Shown: positions 53,931 through 61,689, counted from the stretch's first letter. The stretch is DNA of 64,000 nt from Flavobacterium aquaticum (GCF_003259835.1 NZ_QLMI01000001.1:248001-312000), one strand, 5' to 3'. Notes: generated by a model from the letters alone, not told the origin. Numbers and translations: made by a program.

Positions 53931-54749
53931 TTAGAATTGATTAATTGTTTTTCGGATGGCAACAAGTTTAGTCATTAAACCTTCAAAATAGTCTAAATGT
54001 AACATGTTAGCACCATCACTTTTTGCATTAGCTGGATCAAAATGAGTTTCAATAAAAATTCCGTCTACACCTACAACAATTCCTGCTTTTGCAATAGTTT
54101 CAATCATGTCAGGACGACCACCCGTTACACCAGTCATTTGATTTGGTTGTTGTAATGAATGCGTAACATCTAAAACTGTAGTGGCATATTGTTGCATCGT
54201 TGGAATTCCTCTGAAATCTACAATCATATCTTGGTAACCAAACATGGTACCTCTATCAGTAACCATAACGTTTTGGTTGTTGCTATCTAAAACTTTTTGA
54301 ACCGCATGTTTCATACTTTCTGGACTCATGAATTGTCCTTTCTTTAAGTTTACGGTTTTTCCAGTATTTGCCGCAGCTACTACTAAATCTGTTTGACGAA
54401 CTAAAAACGCCGGAATTTGTAATACATCAACGTATTCAGCTGCCATTGCTGCATCTTCGTTGGTGTGAATATCAGTAACCGTTGGTACGCCAAATTCTTT
54501 TGATACTTTTTGAAGAATTTTTAAGGCTTTTTCGTCACCAATTCCAGTAAAACTATCTACTCTAGAACGGTTTGCTTTTTTAAAAGAACCTTTAAAAACG
54601 TAAGGAATTTGTAATTTATCAGTAACAGTAACAATTTTCTCTGCAATTCGCATTGCCATTTCTTCGCCTTCAATGGCGCATGGACCTGCTAATAAGAAAA
54701 AGTTTCCGCTATCGGTATGTTTTATTTGTGGGATGTTTTGTAAATTCAT
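53931..54749 (-). CDS. kdsA: 3-deoxy-8-phosphooctulonate synthase KdsA
   Basis: KdsA condenses phosphoenolpyruvate and arabinose-5-phosphate to Kdo-8-phosphate in lipopolysaccharide core synthesis. The 272-residue TIM barrel has the N-terminal FFLLAGPCAIEGEE, the substrate loop KGSFKKANRSR and SFTGIGDEKAL. QIPAFLVRQTDL and VTDRGTMFGYQDMIVDFRG follow, with DVTHSLQQP near the C terminus. Length is normal. A promoter element lies 21-28 bases upstream. Confidence 0.95.
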   Translation of the reverse strand: MNLQNIPQIKHTDSGNFFLLAGPCAIEGEEMAMRIAEKIVTVTDKLQIPYVFKGSFKKANRSRVDSFTGIGDEKALKILQKVSKEFGVPTVTDIHTNEDAAMAAEYVDVLQIPAFLVRQTDLVVAAANTGKTVNLKKGQFMSPESMKHAVQKVLDSNNQNVMVTDRGTMFGYQDMIVDFRGIPTMQQYATTVLDVTHSLQQPNQMTGVTGGRPDMIETIAKAGIVVGVDGIFIETHFDPANAKSDGANMLHLDYFEGLMTKLVAIRKTINQF

Positions 54750-54769
54750 TTGTGTTGATTTTGAAGTTG

Positions 54770-54777
54770 CAAAGATA
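54770..54777 (-). promoter_or_regulatory. Candidate -7 element of kdsA
   Basis: On the minus strand the bases read TATCTTTG (TAnnTTTG form), 21 bases from the kdsA start codon. Confidence 0.45.
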
Positions 54778-54780
54778 AAA

Positions 54781-54813
54781 AGAAAAACCTTTCAAACAGC
54801 GGTTCAAAAGGTT
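54781..54813 (-). terminator. Terminator of the lipoprotein/DUF4199 operon
   Basis: On the minus strand the stem AACCTTT..GAAC / GTTT..AAAGGTT is followed by a T-rich run. It ends the upstream operon before kdsA. Confidence 0.55.
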
Positions 54814-54841
54814 ACAAATGTTACTAATAACTAAAAAAGAT

Positions 54842-55303
54842 TTATTTAGTGTCTGAAACTGGTTTTTTAATTGAAAATCCTTTCGGACATAAGATTTTCC
54901 CTTTTTCAAAAATATTAAAATATAAGGTGATTTTTTTAGCACTTCCTTCAAAAAATACTTCATATATACCGATAGTTCCAGCTCCCATTAAACTATTTTT
55001 TGAGGGAAAAGGACAACAAGTATCCACTTTCTTGTAGCTTATTTTTTCGCCATTTGGACCTTGTAATCCGTTAAAATAATATTCAATATTGATGTCTTCC
55101 TGTTTTTCATGTATGAAACCAATATTGATTGGATAATCTTGATCGTATCCATATTTGCTATCCGTTGCGTATTCTGTAATTACATAAGCTTTATCTTTAA
55201 TGGCAGGACGAATAGCTGTATTGTCTACATTTTTTAAAGTGGATTGAGTACTTACACAACTTGTTAATAAAAGTGCCGTAATTATTGAAAATAAGTATTT
55301 CAT
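54842..55303 (-). CDS. Lipoprotein of unknown function
   Basis: A 153-residue lipoprotein with lipobox TALLLTSC-V and a mature part of mixed beta structure (DINIEYYFNGLQGPNGEKISYKKVDTCCPFPSKN). The CCPF segment and the conserved end ITLYFNIFEKGKILCPKGFSI have three cysteines in total, which could form a disulfide. Homologues in flavobacteria are, as I recall, sometimes labelled as a KdsA-related aldolase. The sequence shows no such fold and the label probably comes from the neighbouring kdsA. It lies 1 base after the DUF4199 gene. Confidence 0.6.
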   Translation of the reverse strand: MKYLFSIITALLLTSCVSTQSTLKNVDNTAIRPAIKDKAYVITEYATDSKYGYDQDYPINIGFIHEKQEDINIEYYFNGLQGPNGEKISYKKVDTCCPFPSKNSLMGAGTIGIYEVFFEGSAKKITLYFNIFEKGKILCPKGFSIKKPVSDTK

Positions 55304-55304
55304 T

Positions 55305-55808
55305 TTATTTTGTTTTAATTGTTGTATCTGGTGTTTTTGTTTTTATCATATAAGCAACAATCGCGCCAATAACAACGCCAAATGATAATCCACCAGAAAT
55401 ACTTTGCCAAATGTAGGCCGTTAAGTTAAAGTAACTTTTAGCTTCTTCTAAGGTTAGTCTTTTACTTTCTACCGAAAGTGCAATTAACTTATCGAAATAG
55501 TTGGGAGTAATAAATTCGTGTGTAATAAATTGTGTAATTGGACTAAAAATTACTACAATAAAAGAAATAACAACTCCCGAAATGAAACCTTGTTTCCAAC
55601 TCATTTCGCCATTATAATAATTCTTTTTTTTGTCTCTTAAAGCTAAGTAGTACAAAAGAAAATTTGGAAAAATAATAAGCATTGTAAAAAACATTTGCCA
55701 TTTTATTTTTTCGTCATGAAATCCTAGTTGCTTTTCTAAGGTCATCCAAGCCAAAAAAATAATAGTAGAAATAATCGCCCATTTGAATTCGATTGTAAAT
55801 TTTTTCAT
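55305..55808 (-). CDS. DUF4199 domain membrane protein
   Basis: A 167-residue protein from the ATG at 55808 (MKKFTIEFKWAIISTIIF). An in-frame ATG 16 codons upstream overlaps the divergent promoter region and is less likely. Four hydrophobic helices (about 9-28, 40-58, 75-95 and 138-158) and a conserved YYNGEMSWKQGF stretch match DUF4199, a Bacteroidota family of unknown role. It heads a two-gene operon with the following lipoprotein and is divergent from the YeeE-like gene. Confidence 0.8.
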   Translation of the reverse strand: MKKFTIEFKWAIISTIIFLAWMTLEKQLGFHDEKIKWQMFFTMLIIFPNFLLYYLALRDKKKNYYNGEMSWKQGFISGVVISFIVVIFSPITQFITHEFITPNYFDKLIALSVESKRLTLEEAKSYFNLTAYIWQSISGGLSFGVVIGAIVAYMIKTKTPDTTIKTK

Positions 55809-55848
55809 TTGGTAAGGTTTAGTTTGATAGTCCAAATTTACTATAAAA

Positions 55849-55864
55849 TGTAACAAAAGTTACA
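55849..55864. promoter_or_regulatory. CRP/FNR-like palindrome upstream of the YeeE genes
   Basis: TGTAACAAAAGTTACA is a 6-4-6 inverted repeat in the divergent gap. Its centre lies 30 bases before the centre of the TATTTTTG element of the + promoter, the position where class II FNR/CRP activators bind. A near-identical site lies at 56902-56917. Confidence 0.55.
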
Positions 55865-55882
55865 AATCCCGATTTGAATTTC

Positions 55883-55890
55883 TATTTTTG
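55883..55890 (+). promoter_or_regulatory. -7 element of the YeeE operon
   Basis: TATTTTTG matches TAnnTTTG, 18 bases before the start codon. No TTTG is present at -33, which fits an activator-dependent promoter. Confidence 0.5.
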
Positions 55891-55907
55891 CTAAAAATTG
55901 CAAAACT

Positions 55908-56474
55908 ATGGAACTTCTTTTTGGAACATGGCATTGGGCTATTTCGGGTTTTTTAATCGGGATGACGATGTTAATTTTGACTTATTTTGGTAAATCGTTT
56001 GGGATGTCTTCTAACCTTCGTACCATGTGTACTATGGCAGGAGCAGGAAAATTTAGTGATTTCTTTAAGTTTGATTGGCGCGAACAAAAATGGAGTTTAG
56101 CAGTCGTTTTAGGTGCTTTTGTAGGCGGATTTATTGCTTTTTACTTTCTTTCCAATGGAAGTGGTGTAAATATCAATCCTGATACTGTTTCGCAATTACA
56201 AACCTTAGGAATTGACGCTCCAAATGGTAAGTTAATGCCAGATGCTATTTTCAGTATTGAAACGTTACAATCTCCAAAAGGATTCGCTATTTTATTAATT
56301 GGCGGATTATTAATTGGTTTTGGAACGCGTTATGCTGGTGGATGTACTTCAGGTCATGCTATTTCTGGTTTGAGTAATTTGCAATTACCTTCTTTAGTTG
56401 CGGTTATCGGATTTTTTATTGGTGGCTTAGCCATGGCACATTTTATTTTACCTCTAATTTATAAAACAGCATAA
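55908..56474 (+). CDS. YeeE/YedE family protein, N-terminal half (sulfur transport)
   Basis: A 188-residue inner-membrane protein with about five hydrophobic segments and the signature YAGGCTSGHAISGLSNLQLPSLVAV near residues 145-170. The Cys in GGCTSG is a conserved sulfur-relay residue of YeeE/TsuA thiosulfate transporters. It is the N-terminal half of the family; the second half is encoded 2 bases downstream. Thiosulfate or a related sulfur compound is the expected substrate, based on the family. Confidence 0.85.
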   Translation: MELLFGTWHWAISGFLIGMTMLILTYFGKSFGMSSNLRTMCTMAGAGKFSDFFKFDWREQKWSLAVVLGAFVGGFIAFYFLSNGSGVNINPDTVSQLQTLGIDAPNGKLMPDAIFSIETLQSPKGFAILLIGGLLIGFGTRYAGGCTSGHAISGLSNLQLPSLVAVIGFFIGGLAMAHFILPLIYKTA

Positions 56475-56476
56475 GT

Positions 56477-56890
56477 ATGAAATTAGCACGTTTTTTTCTG
56501 ACAGGAATTTTTTTCGGGATTGTTTTAACAAAGGCTGAAGCGGTTTCGTGGTATCGTATTTATGAAATGTTTCATTTTCAATCGTTTCACATGTATGGAA
56601 TAATTGGAACGGCATTATTTACGGGTGTTATTGGACTTCAATTGATTAAAAAATATAAAATAAAAGATTACAAAGGACTTCCAATTAATGTTATTGAAAA
56701 AGAGCGCGGTTTTTGGCGTTATATTATTGGCGGAAGTATGTTTGGATTGGGTTGGGCTTTAGTAGGAAGTTGTCCTGGACCTATTTTTATTCTTTTAGGA
56801 ACTGGAACTTATGCCATTGCGGTGGTGTTGATTGGAGCTTTACTTGGAACTTATATTTATGGTTTGGTGAAAGACAAATTGCCTCATTAA
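56477..56890 (+). CDS. YeeE/YedE-like second half, DUF6691
   Basis: A 137-residue membrane protein with four hydrophobic segments. The motif GWALVGSCPGPIFILLGTG contains the conserved Cys of the second YeeE half (G-x-CPGP). It begins 2 bases after the first half, so the pair is a split YeeE/YedE transporter of about 325 residues in all. No start problems: ATG with the RBS-like gtatgaaa just before it. An FNR-like site lies 12 bases after the stop and belongs to the next gene. Confidence 0.82.
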   Translation: MKLARFFLTGIFFGIVLTKAEAVSWYRIYEMFHFQSFHMYGIIGTALFTGVIGLQLIKKYKIKDYKGLPINVIEKERGFWRYIIGGSMFGLGWALVGSCPGPIFILLGTGTYAIAVVLIGALLGTYIYGLVKDKLPH

Positions 56891-56901
56891 AGTTAAGTTA
56901 A

Positions 56902-56917
56902 AGTAACCTTTGTTACA
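56902..56917. promoter_or_regulatory. CRP/FNR-like palindrome upstream of the HMA gene
   Basis: AGTAACCTTTGTTACA reads TGTAACAAAGGTTACT on the other strand, 14 of 16 bases identical to the site at 55849-55864. It lies 34 bases from the TAAATTTG element at 56940-56947. Confidence 0.5.
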
Positions 56918-56939
56918 AAGCAGTACCGTTAGAATTTTG

Positions 56940-56947
56940 TAAATTTG
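56940..56947 (+). promoter_or_regulatory. -7 element of the HMA gene
   Basis: TAAATTTG fits TAnnTTTG, 21 bases before the ATG at 56969. Confidence 0.5.
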
Positions 56948-56968
56948 TTATTCATAAATTCAATACAA

Positions 56969-57235
56969 ATGGAAACTACAATTCATATACAAAATTTAAA
57001 ATGTGGCGGTTGTGCCAATACCATAACGAAAGGAATTTCATCAATTGAAGCTGTTCAAAATGTTTCAGTAAATGTTGATGAAAGTACTGTGACATTCTCT
57101 TATGAAACAGAAGCACAAGTAAACGAGGTAAAAAACAAATTAAAATCACTCGGTTATCCTGAAGATGGTGAAGCTAATACACTTGGTGCTAAGGCTAAAT
57201 CCTATGTAAGTTGCGCAATAGGAAAAATGAGTTAA
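56969..57235 (+). CDS. Heavy-metal-associated domain protein
   Basis: An 88-residue cytoplasmic protein. The ATG at 56969 starts the domain directly (METTIHIQNLKCGGCANTI); an upstream TTG at 56945 would lie inside the promoter and is rejected. The CxxC metal site is Cys11-Gly-Gly-Cys14 in LKCGGCANTI. The ferredoxin-like HMA fold ends with NKLKSLGYPEDGE. A tail of about 20 residues has a further Cys (YVSCAIGKMS). It may carry copper or another soft metal, or be involved in sulfur handling since it shares the FNR-like site with the YeeE operon. Confidence 0.82.
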   Translation: METTIHIQNLKCGGCANTITKGISSIEAVQNVSVNVDESTVTFSYETEAQVNEVKNKLKSLGYPEDGEANTLGAKAKSYVSCAIGKMS

Positions 57236-57240
57236 AATAC

Positions 57241-57266
57241 AATCCCGATTTATTCGGGATTTTTTA
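57241..57266 (+). terminator. Terminator after the HMA gene
   Basis: The stem AATCCCGA / TCGGGATT with TTTAT loop is followed by a T run. Confidence 0.85.
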
Positions 57267-57364
57267 TTTTTAATGGTGTTATAAGTATTATTTATGGTTT
57301 CCTAAATCTCATATTCGCTAATTTTCGTACTTTTGAAGGTATAAGTAAAATATCTTAAAACGTT

Positions 57365-58123
57365 ATGAAAATTGTAGTATCACCAGCTAAATCCTTAAAT
57401 TTTGAATCACCACTTCCAATTCAAAACTATACCGAAAGTTTATTTTTAAAAGAAGCGGAAACCATTCAAAAAACACTCAAAAAGAAAAAGCCAAAACAAT
57501 TGATGGAGTTAATGGATATTTCAGAAAAGTTGGCCGATTTGAACTGGGAACGCAATCAAAATTGGTCATTACCTTTTACACCAAAAAATGCACGTCCAGC
57601 TGTTTATGCTTTTGATGGTGATGTGTATACGGGATTGGATGCTTATACTATTTCTGCTGAAAAAATAGCAGTTTTGCAAGATAAATTGCGAATTCTATCG
57701 GGTTTATATGGTATTTTAAAACCATTAGATTTAATGCAACCATATCGATTAGAAATGGGAACTTCTATGCCAATAGGTACTAAAAAGAATTTATACGAGT
57801 TTTGGAAAAAGAAATTGACTAAAGCTTTAAACGAAGAATTACAATCTGATGAGTTATTTTTAAATTTAGCGAGTAATGAATATTTCTCTGCGGTAGATAC
57901 TAAAGCTTTAAAAGTTCCTGTTATTACTCCAGAATTTAGAGATTATAAAGATGGGAAACTAAAGATGATTAGTTTCTTTGCGAAAAAAGCAAGAGGTTTG
58001 ATGGTTCGATACATTATTGATACCAATGCAGAAACGATTGACGATTTAAAAAAATTCAATTACGAAGGGTATGCTTTTGATGCCAATTTATCAAAAGGAA
58101 ACACCTTAGTTTTTACCCGATAA
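57365..58123 (+). CDS. yaaA: Peroxide stress protein YaaA
   Basis: A 252-residue protein of the YaaA (DUF328/UPF0246) family, which lowers intracellular iron under peroxide stress in E. coli. Visible signatures are MKIVVSPAKSLNFESPLP, PAVYAFDGDVYTGLDAY, ILSGLYGILKPLDLMQPYRLEMGT and FFAKKARGLMVRYI. It starts 1 base before the selO gene, so they form an operon. Length is normal. Confidence 0.95.
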   Translation: MKIVVSPAKSLNFESPLPIQNYTESLFLKEAETIQKTLKKKKPKQLMELMDISEKLADLNWERNQNWSLPFTPKNARPAVYAFDGDVYTGLDAYTISAEKIAVLQDKLRILSGLYGILKPLDLMQPYRLEMGTSMPIGTKKNLYEFWKKKLTKALNEELQSDELFLNLASNEYFSAVDTKALKVPVITPEFRDYKDGKLKMISFFAKKARGLMVRYIIDTNAETIDDLKKFNYEGYAFDANLSKGNTLVFTR

Positions 58124-58124
58124 T

Positions 58125-59684
58125 ATGAAATTACATCTAAACGATACGTTTAACAAGCAACTTCCAGCTGATACAGATACTTCAAATACTCGAAGACAAG
58201 TTTTTGGAGCTTGTTTTTCTTATGTAACGCCACGAGTTCCTAGCAATCCTAAATTGCTTCATGTTGCAAATGAGGTTTCAGATTTAATTGGTTTATCTAA
58301 AGAAGATGTAACATCAACTGAATTTTTAGCCTTAGTTTCGGGAAGTAAAGTGTATCCAGAAACCCAACCTTATGCCATGGCGTATGCCGGACATCAATTT
58401 GGGAATTGGGCTGGGCAATTAGGCGATGGAAGAGCGATTAATTTGTTTGAAGTGTTGCATAACAATCAACGTTGGGCATTGCAGTTAAAAGGAGCAGGAG
58501 AAACTCCTTATTCTAGAAATGCAGATGGTTTGGCGGTTTTACGTTCGTCTATTCGGGAGCATTTGTGTAGTGAGGCGATGTTTCATTTGGGTGTGCCAAC
58601 CACTCGTTCGTTGTCTTTGGTAACGACTGGTGATAAGGTGTTACGCGATATTTTATACAACGGAAATCCTGCTTATGAAGAAGGAGCTGTTGTGTGTAGA
58701 GTAGCGCCTTCGTTTATTCGTTTTGGGAATTTTGAATTGTTAGCGGCTCGAAAAGATATTACTAATTTACAAGCCTTAGCAGATTATACGATTCAGTATT
58801 TTTATCCTGAAATTACCTCAACTGGAAAAGAAAAGTATTTGGCTTTTTATCAAGAAGTGGTGAATCGAACGGTAGATATGATTGTGGAATGGCAACGCGT
58901 AGGTTTTGTTCACGGGGTGATGAATACCGATAATATGTCGATTTTAGGACTAACGATTGATTACGGTCCGTATGGATGGTTAGAAGATTATAATCCCGAT
59001 TGGACTCCGAATACTACCGATGCAGAAGGAAAACGTTACCGGTTTAGAAACCAACCTGATATTGCATTGTGGAATTTAATTCAGTTAGGAAATGCATTAT
59101 ATCCTTTGATTGAAAATGTTCCAGCAATGGAGGCTATTTTAAACAGTTATAGTCATCGTTTTGATGCGAAGTTTCCTGTTATGATGCAAGAGAAATTGGG
59201 TTTGACAACGGAATATGAATCCGATTTTCAGGATGAATTGACAACGCTATTAACGGCTTCTGAAACCGATATGACAATTTTCTATCGAAATTTAGCCAAT
59301 GTTTTAAAATCAGATACTCCTGAAATTGCATTATCGAAAATTGAATATGCTTTTTATCAACCTGATGCTTTGGTAGCTACATTGAAAACGAGTTGGATTA
59401 ATTGGATGGAACGTTATTTGCAAAAGTTAAATGATGAATCGCTTTCGGATGCTGATAGAAAAGCTAAAATGAATGTAGTGAATCCGAAATATGTGTTACG
59501 AAATTACATGGCACAATTGGCTATTGAAGCGGCAGAGAAGGAAGATAATTCTTTGATAAACGAACTTCATGAGTTACTGAAACATCCTTACGATGAGCAA
59601 CCAGAAAATGAAAAATGGTTTGCTAAACGTCCTGATTGGGCACGGAATAAAGTAGGTTGTTCTATGTTGTCTTGTAGTTCTTAG
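58125..59684 (+). CDS. selO: Protein adenylyltransferase SelO (YdiU)
   Basis: SelO is a pseudokinase that AMPylates proteins and helps in oxidative stress. The 519-residue protein has the typical PETQPYAMAYAGHQFGNWAGQLGDGRAINLFE start, the nucleotide-binding core LQLKGAGETPYSRNADGLAVLRSSIREHLCSEAM, and the catalytic segment HGVMNTDNMSILGLTIDYGPYGWLEDY with its Asp and Asn. The C terminus ends in CSMLSCSS, matching the conserved redox Cys end found in SelO (selenocysteine in some). It follows yaaA by 1 base. Confidence 0.95.
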   Translation: MKLHLNDTFNKQLPADTDTSNTRRQVFGACFSYVTPRVPSNPKLLHVANEVSDLIGLSKEDVTSTEFLALVSGSKVYPETQPYAMAYAGHQFGNWAGQLGDGRAINLFEVLHNNQRWALQLKGAGETPYSRNADGLAVLRSSIREHLCSEAMFHLGVPTTRSLSLVTTGDKVLRDILYNGNPAYEEGAVVCRVAPSFIRFGNFELLAARKDITNLQALADYTIQYFYPEITSTGKEKYLAFYQEVVNRTVDMIVEWQRVGFVHGVMNTDNMSILGLTIDYGPYGWLEDYNPDWTPNTTDAEGKRYRFRNQPDIALWNLIQLGNALYPLIENVPAMEAILNSYSHRFDAKFPVMMQEKLGLTTEYESDFQDELTTLLTASETDMTIFYRNLANVLKSDTPEIALSKIEYAFYQPDALVATLKTSWINWMERYLQKLNDESLSDADRKAKMNVVNPKYVLRNYMAQLAIEAAEKEDNSLINELHELLKHPYDEQPENEKWFAKRPDWARNKVGCSMLSCSS

Positions 59685-59848
59685 ATTTAGTTGCACAAAG
59701 TTGCATAAGGTAGGCACTAAGTCACACAAAGGTTAATTTAAACATATAAGTCATATAAGAAAAAATAAGTGAAGTGTTACGTTGAATAAAGCTCATAAAA
59801 GAGATGCTTTACAGCATGACAAACTGCGCATAGAATGCAAAAATACAA

Positions 59849-59866
59849 CTATGTGTCTATGTGTTT
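59849..59866. repeat. Inverted repeat flank, left
   Basis: The bases CTATGTGTCTATGTGTTT are the reverse complement, with one mismatch, of 60849-60866. The pair flanks the ytxJ and unknown genes. Confidence 0.55.
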
Positions 59867-59884
59867 AAACAAACAAAATATACT

Positions 59885-60220
59885 ATGAAAAGCTGGAATC
59901 CCATTACTACAGAACAACAAGTAAAAGATATTGTTGCAAAATCAAATGAAAAACCACAAATTATCTTTAAAGACAGTGTGACTTGTGGTATTAGCGCTTA
60001 TGCTAAAGAACGCTTGGTTAGTGGAAATGATTTACTAATTGCTAAAGCCGATTTCAATTATTTGGATCTTCTTTCGTATCGAAGTGTTTCTAATTTTATT
60101 GCGGATGAATTAAATGTGATTCACCAATCACCACAGATTATTGTGTTGAAAGATGGGGAAGTGGTGTATCGTGTTTCGCATCACAGTATTCAAGCGGAAG
60201 AGATTGCGAAGTATTTGTAA
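59885..60220 (+). CDS. ytxJ: Bacillithiol system redox protein YtxJ
   Basis: A 111-residue thioredoxin-fold protein, YtxJ, a bacilliredoxin-like monothiol partner of bacillithiol. I set the start at the ATG 59885 (MKSWNPITTEQQVKDI) rather than the GTG at 59861, which is inside the inverted repeat. The active site is VTCGISAYAKERL with one Cys, and the thioredoxin cis-Pro segment is SPQIIVLKDGEV. The sequence fits a monothiol glutaredoxin-like mechanism. It is convergent with the next gene, their stop codons abutting. Confidence 0.88.
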   Translation: MKSWNPITTEQQVKDIVAKSNEKPQIIFKDSVTCGISAYAKERLVSGNDLLIAKADFNYLDLLSYRSVSNFIADELNVIHQSPQIIVLKDGEVVYRVSHHSIQAEEIAKYL

Positions 60221-60772
60221 TTAGTAATACAAAGTAAAGCCCATCGTTTTTGCCAAGGCATATTGCTTTTGATACAATTTTTCGGTAATTCGGATTACGT
60301 TGTCGTCATCGTAGCATAATGCGAAATAGAGGTTGTCGATAATGGTACTTAGTATTGGTGCTGGGTTGCGATAGCCTGAAATAGAAATAGCTCCCGTGAC
60401 ATCTAAGAAGTATTGAGCGGTTTCGGAATCTAGGTCTAGTTGTAAGGTATTAGCAAAATGGATGCGTTTGTAGGTGAGTTTGCCTTCAAAGAACTCGGCA
60501 ATTTCTTCTAAGCTGTATAAATAATTATCAATGATAATGTTGTTGTCTCTTCCTTGGAATACGAAGTAGATGATTTCGTAGTCATGGAAGTTTCGGTCTT
60601 CGTAAAGCAGTGTACTTAGACTTTCTTCTAATCCTTCTATGCTATCACAGGTTTGGTACACATTGGTGATGTTGTATTGTAGTGCTAGTTTTTCTAGCGA
60701 GGTTAGGATGATGCTGGATGTATGGGTAGTGATATCAGGGACGCTTTCTAGGCAGTATAGTTTGGATTGCAT
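60221..60772 (-). CDS. Protein of unknown function (flavobacterial)
   Basis: A 183-residue protein. I put its start at the ATG at 60772 (MQSKLYCLESVPDITTHTSS). The frame is open further upstream to 60952, but the extra residues are poor and cover the inverted repeat. It shows SIEGLEESLSTLLYEDRNFHDYEIIYFVFQG, a beta-rich segment around IIIDNYLYSLEEIAEFFEGK and then HFANTLQLDLDSETAQYFLDVTGAISISGYRN. The VFQG and SISGYR segments loosely recall caspase/CHAT-like or DUF6642-type proteins, but I cannot name the family with confidence. It has no signal peptide and ends directly against ytxJ. Confidence 0.6.
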   Translation of the reverse strand: MQSKLYCLESVPDITTHTSSIILTSLEKLALQYNITNVYQTCDSIEGLEESLSTLLYEDRNFHDYEIIYFVFQGRDNNIIIDNYLYSLEEIAEFFEGKLTYKRIHFANTLQLDLDSETAQYFLDVTGAISISGYRNPAPILSTIIDNLYFALCYDDDNVIRITEKLYQKQYALAKTMGFTLYY

Positions 60773-60848
60773 TGTTTTTCTTTTTACAAAAATAAGTGGT
60801 TTTTTTGAATGTTGAATGCTGATTAACGAATGTTGAATTTTGAAGTTA

Positions 60849-60866
60849 AAACACATAGGCACATAG
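60849..60866. repeat. Inverted repeat flank, right
   Basis: The bases AAACACATAGGCACATAG are the reverse complement of 59849-59866 with one mismatch. Confidence 0.55.
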
Positions 60867-61167
60867 TTTTTTACACATAGTTTCTCCGAGTTTTTTGGAA
60901 GTAGATTGTGTTGAGGGAGATACATGGAGGCGTTACACTTGGCATAGCTCACATAAGACTACACGACTAGTTTGTTATGCTGATAAGTATCTTTTTTACT
61001 CGATGATTATGTAAACAAACGTTATAAACGATAACTTTTACTTTGTTCTTGCACTTGTTCTTGATTTTTTATTAAAAATTTAGTTTTATTTATTTACTGA
61101 CATTCAAATGGTTGAGAAATGGGTGAGGAGGAAAGTGTATTTTTTTTACTTTTTTCTTTTGAAAACG

Positions 61168-61198
61168 TTTGCAGAAATAAAAAATCGTTCTATATTTG
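61168..61198 (+). promoter_or_regulatory. Promoter of tRNA-Ser
   Basis: TTTG at 61168-61171, 19-base spacer, TATATTTG at 61191-61198. The mature tRNA starts 34 bases further. Confidence 0.7.
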
Positions 61199-61231
61199 CA
61201 CTCGCAATACGGAAGTAGCGCACGACTTATT

Positions 61232-61316
61232 GGAGAAATGGCAGAGTGGTCGAATGCGGCAGTCTTGAAAACTGTTGACTGTAACAGGTCCGGGGGTTCG
61301 AATCCCTCTTTCTCCG
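61232..61316 (+). tRNA. tRNA-Ser(UGA)
   Basis: An 85-base tRNA with acceptor stem GGAGAAA / TTTCTCC and a long variable arm typical of tRNA-Ser. The anticodon TGA is in the loop CTTGAAA, flanked by CAGT/ACTG. The T loop is TTCGAAT. The discriminator is G, and CCA is not encoded (bases after it read CAGG). It has its own promoter and a terminator downstream. The genes after it look acquired. Confidence 0.95.
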
Positions 61317-61323
61317 CAGGGTA

Positions 61324-61354
61324 AAACCGATTCAGAAATGAATCGGTTTTTTTT
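61324..61354 (+). terminator. Terminator after tRNA-Ser
   Basis: The 10-bp stem AAACCGATTC / GAATCGGTTT with loop AGAAAT is followed by a T run. Confidence 0.88.
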
Positions 61355-61482
61355 ATGGGTTGGATTTAGGGTGTAAAAAGGTGGTTCGCAATTTGCGTAC
61401 TCTTTTTTTTGTTGGGATTTGTTCCTACTATGTACTCTTTATCTACTCAGTATCTTGTAGGGAGCTAAACATCATTTTGGTT

Positions 61483-61638
61483 TTACTTGATGTAGCTTTT
61501 GATTTCTTCTTCCTCTAGGCCTAAGTACTCACAAAATTCTTTGATTGTTACTACTTGGTGTTTTGCTTTTCCCAGATGGTCTTTAATGTCGTTAATAATG
61601 TTGCGCGATTGTCTTTCGCTTTTTCCTGTAATAAACAT
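61483..61638 (-). CDS. Small protein of unknown function
   Basis: A 51-residue reading frame on the minus strand from ATG at 61638, starting MFITGKSERQSRNIIND and including KEFCEYLGLEEEEIKSYIK at the end. The GKSERQSRNIINDIKDHLGKAK part resembles an N-terminal segment I have seen in small flavobacterial helix-turn-helix-like proteins. It could be a DNA-binding remnant of a mobile element next to the tRNA, but I do not know. No promoter or RBS was seen upstream of it. Confidence 0.45.
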   Translation of the reverse strand: MFITGKSERQSRNIINDIKDHLGKAKHQVVTIKEFCEYLGLEEEEIKSYIK

Positions 61639-61655
61639 CACGTCTATAAAATAAA

Positions 61656-61687
61656 TTTGCGTATAATTAACCTATAGCTTAATTTTG
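61656..61687 (+). promoter_or_regulatory. Promoter of the toxin-antitoxin-chaperone operon
   Basis: TTTG at 61656-61659, 20-base spacer, TAATTTTG at 61680-61687. It ends only 2 bases before the GTG of the first gene, so translation would be leaderless or start further in. Confidence 0.55.
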
Positions 61688-61689
61688 TA

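Larger units (their letters stand above)
60773..61231. other. Gap before tRNA-Ser with inverted repeat and promoter
   Basis: These 459 bases contain no clear gene. They hold the right copy of the 18-base inverted repeat (60849-60866) and the tRNA promoter. Short words resemble those in the gap before ytxJ (for example gttacacttggcatagctcacataaga beside gttacgttgaataaagctcataaaag). Confidence 0.5.

Noticed and set aside
54842..55303. Annotation of the lipoprotein as a KdsA-type aldolase
   Set aside because: It has a lipoprotein signal, is only 153 residues long and shows no TIM-barrel motif. The real kdsA is the next gene.
60773..60952. Extension of the minus-strand gene at 60221 to an ATG at 60952
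   Set aside because: The extra 60 residues are of low quality, cover the inverted repeat and have no similarity to a domain. The ATG at 60772 is a better start.
61350..61480. Possible additional RNA gene after tRNA-Ser
   Set aside because: Only a short palindrome (CGCAATTTGCG) is visible, without promoter or a clear fold.
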